A stretch of 11,148 bases of DNA from CALJIC01 sp039805565. GTDB taxonomy: Bacteria > Chloroflexota > Chloroflexia > Chloroflexales > Roseiflexaceae. The notes under the pieces are model-generated. The model did no database searches, was not told the origin of the DNA, and saw nothing but the letters and a program-made list of their open reading frames with translations. Location: the NCBI GenBank assembly GCA_039805565.1, contig JBDLTZ010000060.1:1-11148 (forward strand), written 5' to 3'. Numbering within the stretch: the first letter of the stretch is position 1; the number at the start of each line of letters is the position of its first letter. Positions 1-6,779 of the stretch are shown here, one piece after another. The position numbers and the translations under genes are program-made.

Positions 1-402
1 CCTGAGGGCAACTACAACTGGGGCGGCTCGTTCGTGGCGATCCCCGAGCAGAGCAAGGTCAAGGAGCAGGCCTGGGAGTTCGTCAAGTGGGCCACCTGCT
101 CGGCCGAGGGCCAGAACGTCCTCTTCAAGCAGTCGGGTGTGTTCCCGGCCTACAAGCCGGCCTGGCAGGACCCGCTGTACGACGCGCCGGTGGACTTCTT
201 CGGCGGCCAGCGCACCTACCGCATCTGGACCGAGATCGCCGACAACGTCAAGGCCATCCTGCGCACCCCGAACGACCTGCAGCTCGATGACATCGTCGGC
301 GCCGAGCTGACGAAGGTCCTGGAGGAGGGCAAGGACCCGGCGCAGGCCGCCAAGGACGCCGAGGCCGAGGCGCTCAAGCGCGTCGAGGGCACCACGGCGT
401 AG
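1..402 (+). CDS. ABC sugar transporter solute-binding protein, C-terminal part
   Basis: The reading frame is open from base 1 to the TAG at 400-402, so this is the last 133 residues of a longer gene whose start lies outside the window. The visible part resembles the C-terminal lobe of family 1 extracellular sugar-binding proteins: a GGSFVAIPEQSK segment, a KEQAWEFVKWATCSAEGQ helix, a segment ending in GVFPAYKP, and a charged C-terminal helix rich in Ala, Glu and Lys. In this family the protein captures an oligosaccharide outside the membrane and delivers it to the two permeases, which follow directly here. The ligand cannot be read from this fragment; the MelA-type alpha-galactosidase downstream suggests an alpha-galactoside. 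The GTG at 34 is an internal valine codon, not a start. Confidence 0.88.
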   Translation, partial: PEGNYNWGGSFVAIPEQSKVKEQAWEFVKWATCSAEGQNVLFKQSGVFPAYKPAWQDPLYDAPVDFFGGQRTYRIWTEIADNVKAILRTPNDLQLDDIVGAELTKVLEEGKDPAQAAKDAEAEALKRVEGTTA

Positions 403-412
403 TGTCGCGGGC

Positions 413-459
413 GAGGGCCGAGCGATGGGCAGAGCGACTCTGCTCACCTCTCGGCCCTC
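413..459 (+). terminator. Strong hairpin between binding-protein and permease genes (attenuator or mRNA-stabilising stem)
   Basis: A perfect 10-bp outer stem (GAGGGCCGAG at 413-422 with CTCGGCCCTC at 450-459) encloses a second 9-bp stem (426-434 with 438-446, one G-U pair) closed by a CGA loop. It begins 11 bases after the stop of the binding-protein gene and is followed by the moderately T-rich TGTTCTCT. Its place matches the malE-malF intergenic structure of E. coli, where a palindrome keeps the binding-protein message more abundant than the permease message. Whether it terminates, attenuates or only protects the 3' end cannot be told from sequence, since the downstream T tract is weak. Confidence 0.7.
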
Positions 460-543
460 TGTTCTCTGGCCCCCTCGGACAGCAGTGGCGCCGCAGCCAG
501 CCGGCCCTTCGCCTGCACCGGCGCGCGAACCAAGAGGCAAGCA

Positions 544-1494
544 ATGGCGACTCAGTCTATCACTGTCACGCGAAGCAAGGCTGACGACCGGCGGATCATG
601 ATGCGCGAGGCCAAGCGCAACGGCTGGGCCTACGTCTTCATCTCGCCCTTCTACCTGCTCTACGCCGTGTTCGGCATGTTCCCCCTGCTGTACGGCGTCT
701 GGCTCAGCTTCCACGAGTGGGACGGCATCTCTCCCATGAAGTGGGTGGGCATCAAGAACTACGCCAACCTGATGGTGGACGACATCTGGTGGTACTCGAT
801 CTACAACACCATCTGGTTGTTCTTCGTCGCCACCGTGCCCCAGCTGACCATCGCCCTGATCCTGGCCTTCATCATCAACAGCACCTACATCAAGGGCAAG
901 GACTTCTTCCGCGCCGCGTTCTTCTCGCCGATCGTCGCCTCGTCGGTGGCGGTTGCGCTGGTCTTCACCTATGTGTTCGGCGAGCGCTACGGCATGCTGA
1001 ACTACTTCTTCAGCATGTTCGGCGTCACCCCGATCGACTGGCTCGGCAGCCGCAACTGGCTCAAGCCTTCGATGGCTATCGTCACGATCTGGCAGTGGAC
1101 CGGCTACACGATGATCATCTTCCTGGCCGGCCTGCAGTCGATCAACACGGAGCTCTACGAGGCCGCCAAGGTAGACGGCGCGCAGACGCGCGATATCTTC
1201 TGGAGCATTACAATGCCGCTGATGAAGCCGGTGATCCTGTTCCAGGTGATCCTGTCGATCATCGGCGCGATGCAGAGCTTCGACATCCCTGTGATGCTGG
1301 CGGGCGGCACGCAGTCCTCGGCCCCCGGCGGGACCGACCGCGCTGGCCTGGTAGCGATGATCAACGTCTACTGGACGGCGTTCAAGTACACCGAGTTCGG
1401 CTACGCCGCCGCGATGGCCTTCGTGCTGTTCGTGCTGATCATCACCTTCAGCTTCGCCTACAACCGCTGGCAGGGGCAGAGCCCCACCGACTAA
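544..1494 (+). CDS. ABC sugar transporter permease, MalF/UgpA/LacF-type (CUT1)
   Basis: This 316-residue inner-membrane protein has about six hydrophobic segments, roughly at residues 30-55, 90-118, 128-150, 175-196, 227-250 and 285-308. The cytoplasmic loop that contacts the ATPase carries the binding-protein-dependent permease signature EAAKVDGAQTRDIFW...MPLMKP from residue 206. Length and layout fit the first permease of CUT1 oligosaccharide importers, which pairs with the MalG-type protein encoded next. AAGAGG at 532-537 is spaced six bases from the ATG and supports this start. The next gene begins 13 bases after the stop, so the two permeases are almost certainly co-transcribed. No ATPase gene is visible; CUT1 systems often share a separately encoded MsmK/MalK-type ATPase. 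Substrate is inferred from the neighbouring alpha-galactosidase only. Confidence 0.93.
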   Translation: MATQSITVTRSKADDRRIMMREAKRNGWAYVFISPFYLLYAVFGMFPLLYGVWLSFHEWDGISPMKWVGIKNYANLMVDDIWWYSIYNTIWLFFVATVPQLTIALILAFIINSTYIKGKDFFRAAFFSPIVASSVAVALVFTYVFGERYGMLNYFFSMFGVTPIDWLGSRNWLKPSMAIVTIWQWTGYTMIIFLAGLQSINTELYEAAKVDGAQTRDIFWSITMPLMKPVILFQVILSIIGAMQSFDIPVMLAGGTQSSAPGGTDRAGLVAMINVYWTAFKYTEFGYAAAMAFVLFVLIITFSFAYNRWQGQSPTD

Positions 1495-1507
1495 GAGGAG
1501 CGCAGCC

Positions 1508-2401
1508 ATGGCAACCACCTCACAGCGCAGCTTCAGCGCGCGCGGGCGGGCTCGCTCCAGCCGGCGCGACGAGTTGATGGGTCCGTTCGGGATGACCGTG
1601 CTCTACGCCGTCCTGATCGGCGGGGCGCTGCTCACGGCCTTCCCCTTCTACTACATGCTGGTCACGTCAACTCACCGGACGTCGGAGATCCTCAGTATCC
1701 CGCCGCCGCTGTGGTTCGGCAACGACCTGATCACGAACTACAACGAGCTGCTGGCGAACCTGCCGTTCTGGAACTCGCTCTGGAACAGCTTCGCGATCGC
1801 CAGCATCCACACGGTGCTGGTGCTATTCTTCTGCTCGCTGGGCGGCTACGGCTTCGCGAAGTTCCGCTTCCCCGGCCGCGACGGCCTGTTCGCCTTCCTG
1901 CTGGCGACGCTGATGGTGCCCGGCGCCCTCGGCCTGATCCCGTCGTTCATCATCATGCGGAACCTGGGGTGGATCGACACCTGGTACCCGATGATCATCC
2001 CGGGGATCGCCAACGCCTTCGGCATCTTCTGGATGCGCCAGTACATTGACCAGGCGATCCCCAACGACCTGATGGACGCGGGTCGGATCGATGGGGCGCA
2101 TGAATTCCGCATCTACTGGAATGTGGTGCTGCCGGTGATTGTGCCGGCGCTGGCGGCGCTCGCCATCCTGACGTTCCTGGGCAGCTGGAACAACTTCTTC
2201 TTCCCGCTGCTGATCCTGAAGGACGAGGCCAAGTACACGCTGCCGGTGGCGCTCTCGACGCTGCGCTCGCTGCGCGGCACCGAGATCGGCGTGCAGATCC
2301 TCGGCGCTGCCGGGGCCATCCTGCCGATCCTCACGGTGTTCGTGATCTCGTCGCGGCAGTTTATGTCCGGCCTCACCGCCGGCGCGGTCAAGGGCGGCTA
2401 G
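1508..2401 (+). CDS. ABC sugar transporter permease, MalG/UgpE/LacG-type (CUT1)
   Basis: This 297-residue protein is the second permease of the importer. It has a basic N-terminal tail of about 25 residues, then about six membrane segments (near residues 32-52, 95-117, 128-150, 156-177, 210-232 and 262-283). The EAA loop reads DAGRIDGAHEFRIYW...LPVIVP from residue 190; the opening DAG replaces the usual EAA, while the DGA core and the following prolines are kept. GAGGAG at 1495-1500 lies seven bases before the ATG, directly after the TAA of the upstream permease. The protein would form a heterodimeric channel with that permease and rely on an ATPase encoded elsewhere. Confidence 0.93.
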   Translation: MATTSQRSFSARGRARSSRRDELMGPFGMTVLYAVLIGGALLTAFPFYYMLVTSTHRTSEILSIPPPLWFGNDLITNYNELLANLPFWNSLWNSFAIASIHTVLVLFFCSLGGYGFAKFRFPGRDGLFAFLLATLMVPGALGLIPSFIIMRNLGWIDTWYPMIIPGIANAFGIFWMRQYIDQAIPNDLMDAGRIDGAHEFRIYWNVVLPVIVPALAALAILTFLGSWNNFFFPLLILKDEAKYTLPVALSTLRSLRGTEIGVQILGAAGAILPILTVFVISSRQFMSGLTAGAVKGG

Positions 2402-2418
2402 CGAACCTGTCTTGAGCT

Positions 2419-2507
2419 GTGGGTCTTGAGCCGCGCGTGTGCGCCCCTCAGAACCCACGGCTCAGGCGCCACAGCACACCCTCAGACGCCAGCACCCACG
2501 ACTCAGG
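2419..2507 (+). repeat. Intergenic inverted and direct repeats after the permease operon
   Basis: The gap between the second permease and the lipoprotein gene is repetitive. GTGGGTCTTGAG (2419-2430) pairs with CTCAGAACCCAC (2447-2458) at 10 of 12 positions around a 16-base loop. ACCCACGGCTCAGG (2453-2466) recurs as ACCCACGACTCAGG (2494-2507), 41 bases on with one change, and CTCAGGCGCCA (2461-2471) recurs as CTCAGACGCCA (2481-2491). The hairpin could act as a leaky terminator, but there is no T run. The origin is probably local duplication. Confidence 0.45.
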
Positions 2508-2523
2508 TAGCAGGACTCTCACA

Positions 2524-4212
2524 ATGGGGTGTGGTATGGCCCTCTCTTCTGTTCGGCGCACCGCGTCGATCCTCATCGCCGCCGCAGCTCTCGCGGCATG
2601 TGCCGAGGCCCCGGCCGCTGCGCCGCTACCCGCCGGCCCGCCCGCCCCCACCCCCCACTCCACCGCCCCGCTCGGCGCCCCCGCGCAGCCGTGCGCCCAC
2701 ACCTTCACGGCCCACGAGCTCGACTACGCCACCACCACCGGCGCCCAGACCGTCCGCCTGTATGCCAGCAACGGCAGCGGCACGGCTGTGGGCGACCTCG
2801 ACGACGACGGCGACCAGGACATCGTGATGGCGAACCTCGGCGCGCCGAGCGCGGTGCTCTGGAACGAGGGCGCGCTGCGCTTCCGCCGCGAGGACCTGCC
2901 CATCGAGCGCGCGCGCGCCGCCGCCGCAGTGGACGCAGACGCCGACGGCTTGCTCGACATCATCCTCACGCGGCAGAACGACAAGCCCGCCTGGCTACGG
3001 AACACTGGCCGCACCGGCCCGGAGCGCTTCGTCGCTACCACGCTCCCCGGCATCAACAACCCGTTCTACACCATGGCCTGGGCCGACCTCGACCGCGACG
3101 GCGACCTGGACATTGTGGCCGCGTCGTACGACACTGAGCTGATCAAGCTCCAGGGGCTGATCTTCGAGCAGCGCGGCGGTGTGGGCGCCTTCGTCTACGA
3201 GCGCCAGGGCGCGGACTTCGTGCAGCATCGCCTGGCCTCGGCCACCGACGCGCTCGCCATCGCACTGCCGGATCTGGACGGCGACGGCCGGCGTGATATC
3301 TGGATCGGCAACGACTTCAACCGCCCGGACTACATCTGGCTCCAGGAGGATGGGATCGGCGGATGGCGCGCCGCCATGCCCGCCGAGGACGTCTCCGAGA
3401 ATACCATGAGCCTGGATCTGGGCGACGTGGACAACGACGGCGCGCAGGAGATCTTCGCCACCGACATGAAGCCGTACCGCAAGGACACGGCGACCATGGC
3501 GAAGTGGCTGCCGATGATGAAGAAGCTTACCAAGCCCCTGAGCGCCGACGACCCGCAGCACGCCGAGAATATGCTCCAGGTGCGCGGCGCGGACGGGCGC
3601 TGGCGCAACCAGGCCTACGAGCGCATGCTCGACTCGAGCGGCTGGAGCTGGTCCGGCAAGTTTGGCGACCTGGACCGCGACGGCCTGCTGGACATCTACG
3701 TGGTGAACGGGATGATCGCCACGGAGCTGTTCGCCCACCTGCCGGGGGACGAGCTGGTGGAGCCGAACATGGCCTTCCAGAACATCGGCCGCGGCACGTT
3801 CGAGCACCGCCCCGGCTGGGGCCTCGGCTCCACCGCGAGCGGGCGCGGCCTGAGCATGGCGGACTTCGACGGCGACGGCGACCTGGATATCGTTGTCAAC
3901 AACCTCGAGTCCCCGGCGCAGCTGCTGGAGAACCGCCTGTGCGGGGGCGAGAGCCTGCTGGTGGAGCTGCGCTGGCCGGCGAGCGGCAACACGCGCGCGA
4001 TCGGGGCGACCCTGACGCTGCGCACAAGCGCCGGCACCCTCACGCGCGATGTGCGCTCGCAGAGCGGCTACCTCTCCGGCGATGCGACGCAGATCCACTT
4101 CGGCCTACCCACAGGCGCCGCGGTCGAGGGGCTGACAGTGACATGGCCCGACGGCGCGGTGTCCGAGGTAGGGCCGGTGGCGGCGCAAACGGCCATCACC
4201 GTGACGCGGTAG
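2524..4212 (+). CDS. FG-GAP/VCBS repeat lipoprotein with C-terminal ASPIC/UnbV domain (CRTAC1-like)
   Basis: From the ATG at 2524 the product is 562 residues. It has an arginine-containing n-region, a hydrophobic stretch and the lipobox LAAC with Cys26, so it should be a lipid-anchored extracytoplasmic protein. Seven calcium-loop repeats of the form DxDxDGxxD/E start at residues 91, 137, 188, 250, 301, 382 and 447 (the second opens DADADG), matching a seven-bladed integrin-alpha-type beta-propeller. From about residue 478 to the end is an ASPIC/UnbV domain, with an SQSGYLSGDATQIHFGL core and a VTWPDG strand. Such proteins are found widely but their ligand is mostly unknown; adhesion or carbohydrate binding is a guess. 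AGGA at 2512-2515 sits eight bases before the chosen ATG. The GTG at 2419 would add 35 residues ahead of the signal peptide and is unlikely; the ATG at 2536 is possible. Its position suggests co-transcription with the sugar permeases, but a functional link is unproven. Confidence 0.9.
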   Translation: MGCGMALSSVRRTASILIAAAALAACAEAPAAAPLPAGPPAPTPHSTAPLGAPAQPCAHTFTAHELDYATTTGAQTVRLYASNGSGTAVGDLDDDGDQDIVMANLGAPSAVLWNEGALRFRREDLPIERARAAAAVDADADGLLDIILTRQNDKPAWLRNTGRTGPERFVATTLPGINNPFYTMAWADLDRDGDLDIVAASYDTELIKLQGLIFEQRGGVGAFVYERQGADFVQHRLASATDALAIALPDLDGDGRRDIWIGNDFNRPDYIWLQEDGIGGWRAAMPAEDVSENTMSLDLGDVDNDGAQEIFATDMKPYRKDTATMAKWLPMMKKLTKPLSADDPQHAENMLQVRGADGRWRNQAYERMLDSSGWSWSGKFGDLDRDGLLDIYVVNGMIATELFAHLPGDELVEPNMAFQNIGRGTFEHRPGWGLGSTASGRGLSMADFDGDGDLDIVVNNLESPAQLLENRLCGGESLLVELRWPASGNTRAIGATLTLRTSAGTLTRDVRSQSGYLSGDATQIHFGLPTGAAVEGLTVTWPDGAVSEVGPVAAQTAITVTR

Positions 4213-4293
4213 AACACACCAGTGCAAGATGCTTCGCCGGTCGAGACAGGCAATCGCCCGGCCACGGTATACGTACTACGCTGGAACAACGCC

Positions 4294-5064
4294 ATGCAAG
4301 CAAGGCTTCACTTCACCCATACGCCCGACATCCCGCTGCTCGAGCTGATCAACCCACGGCGACACACGTGGGCGCTGCTGGCCGTGCTGGCGCTCGGGGT
4401 GGTCGTGGCCACCGCCGCCGTGCAGCTGCTGGGCGTCAAAGTCTGGGTGGTCTCGGCGGGGACGCTGGCGGCCCTGCTGGTGCCGGCGGCGCTCAAGTGG
4501 CGCGAGGACCGCGCGCGCTACGGGCACACCGCCATGGTGCTGAGCATCCTCCTGGCGCTGCAGGGGTTCCACACCGTCGAGCACATCGTCCAGTGGGTGC
4601 AGTATCACGTGCTGCGCTGGCCGACGTTTGTCTCGAGCGGGCTGATCTCGGCGGCGGACGCCGAGTGGGTGCACTTCGCGTGGAACTGGGGCTTTCTGCT
4701 GGTCTGCCTGTACCTGGTGGCGCGCGGCATGCGCGGCCCGTGGGCATGGCTGCTGGTGGCCTGGGCCACGGCACACACCCTCGAGCACACCTACATGATG
4801 GCGCGCTACCTCCAGACCGTGCAGGAGCTGCGCGCGCTCGGCGTGGGCGGTGTCTCGGCGCAGGGACTCCCTGGCGTGCTCGGGCGGGACGGCTGGCTCG
4901 CCACCGCCGAGGCAACGCAGAACACGTTCCTCTGCCGCCTGCCGGGCCTCACCACCGCCGTGCGGCTCGACGTGCACTTCTGGTGGAACGTGGGCGAGAT
5001 GGCGCTGCTGCTGCCCGCGGCCAACGCCTTCATGGCGCGGCTGCTCGCGGCGCCAAAGGCATGA
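4294..5064 (+). CDS. Histidine-rich polytopic membrane protein with internal duplication, function unknown
   Basis: I do not recognise this family. From the ATG at 4294 the product is 256 residues, with hydrophobic segments near residues 25-46, 48-66, 78-100, 125-144, 147-168 and 226-248. Two HTxEH motifs, HTVEHIVQW at 93-101 and HTLEHTYMM at 161-169, are exactly 68 residues apart. Each is followed by a second related motif, VHFAWNWG (H127) and VHFWWNVG (H228), the second after a 33-residue longer spacer. Conserved His and Glu at or in membrane segments suggest bound metal or heme, which is inference. An in-frame GTG at 4222 would add 24 residues with no hydrophobic or conserved look; neither start has a good ribosome-binding site. 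The gene starts 81 bases after the UnbV lipoprotein and may be co-transcribed with it. HxxEH recalls M16 zinc peptidases, but the membrane setting argues against that. Confidence 0.75.
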   Translation: MQARLHFTHTPDIPLLELINPRRHTWALLAVLALGVVVATAAVQLLGVKVWVVSAGTLAALLVPAALKWREDRARYGHTAMVLSILLALQGFHTVEHIVQWVQYHVLRWPTFVSSGLISAADAEWVHFAWNWGFLLVCLYLVARGMRGPWAWLLVAWATAHTLEHTYMMARYLQTVQELRALGVGGVSAQGLPGVLGRDGWLATAEATQNTFLCRLPGLTTAVRLDVHFWWNVGEMALLLPAANAFMARLLAAPKA

Positions 5065-5118
5065 GGAGAGTCCAGGTTTTCGTCACGTATCGTGCAAGTG
5101 GCGCGGTGGGACCGATAG

Positions 5119-5124
5119 TATAAT
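5119..5124 (+). promoter_or_regulatory. Sigma-70-type -10 element for the alpha-galactosidase gene
   Basis: An exact TATAAT lies 61 bases ahead of the melA start codon. Transcription would begin near base 5131, leaving a leader of about 55 bases with AAAGG at 5171-5175 ahead of the ATG at 5186. No good TTGACA-like -35 box is visible at normal spacing, which suggests a weak or activator-dependent promoter. The small palindrome CACGTATCGTG at 5084-5094, upstream of the -35 position, is a possible but unproven regulator site. Confidence 0.5.
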
Positions 5125-5185
5125 GCCGCCGATGTCCGAAGACGGCAGATTCGACCTGACACCCGCACAGAAAGGTCTCGCAACG

Positions 5186-6598
5186 ATGCCCAAGATCACC
5201 TTCATCGGCGCCGGCAGCACGGTGTTCGCCAAGAACCTCATGGGCGATATCCTCAGCTACCCCGAGCTGGCGGACTCGACGCTGACGCTGTTCGATATCA
5301 ACGAGGAGCGCCTGAGCACCTCCAAGGTCGTGGCGCACAACCTCGCGCGCCGGCTCGAGGTAAGCCCGACGATCGAGGCCACCACCGACCGCCGCCGGGC
5401 ACTTGAGGGCGCCGACTACGCGATCTGCATGATCCAGGTGGGCGGCTACAAGCCCGGCACCGTGACCGATTTCGAGATCCCGAAGAAGTACGGGCTGCGC
5501 CAGACGATCGCCGACACACTCGGCATCGGCGGGATCATGCGCGGCCTGCGGACCATCCCAGTGCTGCTCGACATGTGCCACGAGATGGAGGAGGTCTGCC
5601 CCGACGTCACCTTCCTGCAGTACGTCAACCCGATGGCGATGAACTGCTGGGCGATCGGCCGGGCCACGAAGATCAAGACGGTGGGCCTGTGCCACAGCGT
5701 GCAGGGCACGGCGGAGGAGCTGGCGATCGATATCGGCGTGCCGATCGAGGATATCAACTACATCTGCGCCGGCATCAACCACATGGCGTTCTACCTCAAG
5801 TTCGAGAAGAACGGCCAGGACCTCTACCCGCTGATCCGCAAGGTGGCCGAGGAGGGGCGCGAGCCTGCCGGCAACCGCGTGCGCTACGAGATGTTCCGCC
5901 GCCTCGGCTACTTCGTGACCGAGTCGAGCGAGCACTTCTCCGAGTACACGCCGTGGTTCATCAAGCGCGACCGGCCCGAGCTGATCGAGAAGTTCAACAT
6001 CCCGCTGGATGAGTACATCCGCCGCTGCGAGGTGCAGATCGCCGAGTGGGGCGATATGCGCCAGGCGCTCGAGAGCCCGGAGCCCGACGCGCTGGAGCGC
6101 TACGAGCGCAGCCGCTTCGAGGCGCGTATGAAGTGGCTGGAGGAGCTGAACCCCGAGCGCGCGGCCCACGAGCGCGCGGAGTGGGAGGAGGTGCAGAGAA
6201 CCTCGAAGGTGCGCCGCTCGCACGAGTACGGCTCGCTGATCATTCACAGCCTTGAGACGGGCCAGCCGCGCGTGGTGTACGGCAACGTGCCGAACAATGG
6301 CCTGATCGACAACCTGCCGCAGGGGTGCTGCGTCGAGGTGCCGGTGCTGGTGGATAAGAGCGGCCTGCAGCCGACGAAGATCGGCAGCATCCCGCCGCAC
6401 CTCGCCGCGATGATGCAGACCAACGTGAACGTGCAGAGCCTGGTGGTGGAGGCGGCGCTCACGGGCAAGCGCGAGCACATCTACCACGCGGCGATGCTGG
6501 ACCCGCACACGGCGGCCGAGCTAAGCCTGGACCAGATCTGGAGCCTGGTGGACGAGCTGATCGAGGCGCACGGCGACCTGCTGCCCCAGTACCACTAG
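5186..6598 (+). CDS. melA: Alpha-galactosidase, glycoside hydrolase family 4 (MelA type)
   Basis: This 470-residue cytoplasmic enzyme should hydrolyse alpha-galactosides such as melibiose by the GH4 redox mechanism, needing NAD and a divalent metal, usually Mn. The N-terminal ITFIGAGSTVFAKN is the Rossmann dinucleotide loop. GGYKPGTVTDFEIPKKYGL (86-104), ADTLGIGGIMRGLRTIP (109-125), YVNPMAMNCWA (146-156), GLCHSVQGTAEELA (167-180), AGINHMAFYL (195-204), YFVTESSEHFSEYTPWFIK (242-260) and GLIDNLPQGCCVEV (372-385) match what I know of E. coli MelA almost block for block. Cys169 and His199 correspond to the metal ligands C174 and H203 of Thermotoga AglA. CHSVQ supports alpha-galactosidase over alpha-glucosidase. 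The start at 5186 puts the Rossmann strand at the N terminus and follows a TATAAT element; the in-frame ATG at 5123 overlaps that element and would not be in the transcript. No key residue is missing. Confidence 0.95.
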   Translation: MPKITFIGAGSTVFAKNLMGDILSYPELADSTLTLFDINEERLSTSKVVAHNLARRLEVSPTIEATTDRRRALEGADYAICMIQVGGYKPGTVTDFEIPKKYGLRQTIADTLGIGGIMRGLRTIPVLLDMCHEMEEVCPDVTFLQYVNPMAMNCWAIGRATKIKTVGLCHSVQGTAEELAIDIGVPIEDINYICAGINHMAFYLKFEKNGQDLYPLIRKVAEEGREPAGNRVRYEMFRRLGYFVTESSEHFSEYTPWFIKRDRPELIEKFNIPLDEYIRRCEVQIAEWGDMRQALESPEPDALERYERSRFEARMKWLEELNPERAAHERAEWEEVQRTSKVRRSHEYGSLIIHSLETGQPRVVYGNVPNNGLIDNLPQGCCVEVPVLVDKSGLQPTKIGSIPPHLAAMMQTNVNVQSLVVEAALTGKREHIYHAAMLDPHTAAELSLDQIWSLVDELIEAHGDLLPQYH

Positions 6599-6617
6599 AG
6601 CGGTGGGCGTATGAGCT

Positions 6618-6685
6618 GAGCCACAGAGGTCACAGAGCGCACCGAGAAGGTGTCTGCTCCGTGACCTCTGTGCGCTCTGCGGCTC
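6618..6685. repeat. Palindromic intergenic repeat built from 9-base CACAGAGNN units, copy 1
   Basis: Two 25-base arms (6618-6642 and 6661-6685) are near-perfect inverted copies around an 18-base centre. They differ at position 6 and in two dinucleotides that are swapped between GT and CG. The left arm is itself a tandem of 9-base units: CACAGAGGT, CACAGAGCG, then CACCGAGAA. It lies just after melA and may fold as a 3' stem for that message. A related element occurs at 7259-7330. Confidence 0.7.
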
Positions 6686-6741
6686 TGGCCTGCCGCGCCC
6701 TCCTGTGGGAGAGCGGGGAGGACAGAAGAGCCCCGCACCCC

Positions 6742-6775
6742 CAGCCCCCTCTCCTTACAAAGGGAGAGGGGGCTG
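6742..6775. repeat. REP-like hairpin between convergent melA and the CNB-domain gene
   Basis: A perfect 13-bp stem, CAGCCCCCTCTCC (6742-6754) with GGAGAGGGGGCTG (6763-6775), closes over the 8-base loop TTACAAAG. On the minus strand it is followed by a G-rich tail, CTGGGGGTGCGGGG, a layout I recall from interspersed palindromes common in many bacterial genomes. It begins four bases past the stop of the minus-strand gene, and TTTGT follows on the plus strand, so it could serve as a two-way terminator. Confidence 0.65.
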
Positions 6776-6779
6776 TTTG

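Noticed and set aside
4294..5064. HTVEH and HTLEH read as the HxxEH zinc motif of M16 peptidases.
   Set aside because: The motifs occur twice in a small polytopic membrane protein with no other M16 feature.
3363..5123. Long plus-strand open frame of 586 codons overlapping two genes.
   Set aside because: It is an alternate frame of GC-rich DNA, with Arg/Gly/Ala-rich low-complexity content, and crosses the clear FG-GAP and membrane-protein genes.
5123..5185. Earlier in-frame ATG codons for melA at 5123 and 5132.
   Set aside because: The first overlaps the TATAAT element and the second is at the predicted transcript start; GH4 proteins begin directly with the Rossmann strand that follows the ATG at 5186.
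5030..6508. Long minus-strand open frame of 492 codons opposite melA.
   Set aside because: Its composition is an antisense shadow (His, Arg, Ala, Val rich), while the opposite strand encodes an unmistakable MelA.
6618..6685. CRISPR-like repeat array suggested by the recurring CACAGAG units.
   Set aside because: Units are 9 bases with no spacers and are arranged as a palindrome; no cas genes are present.
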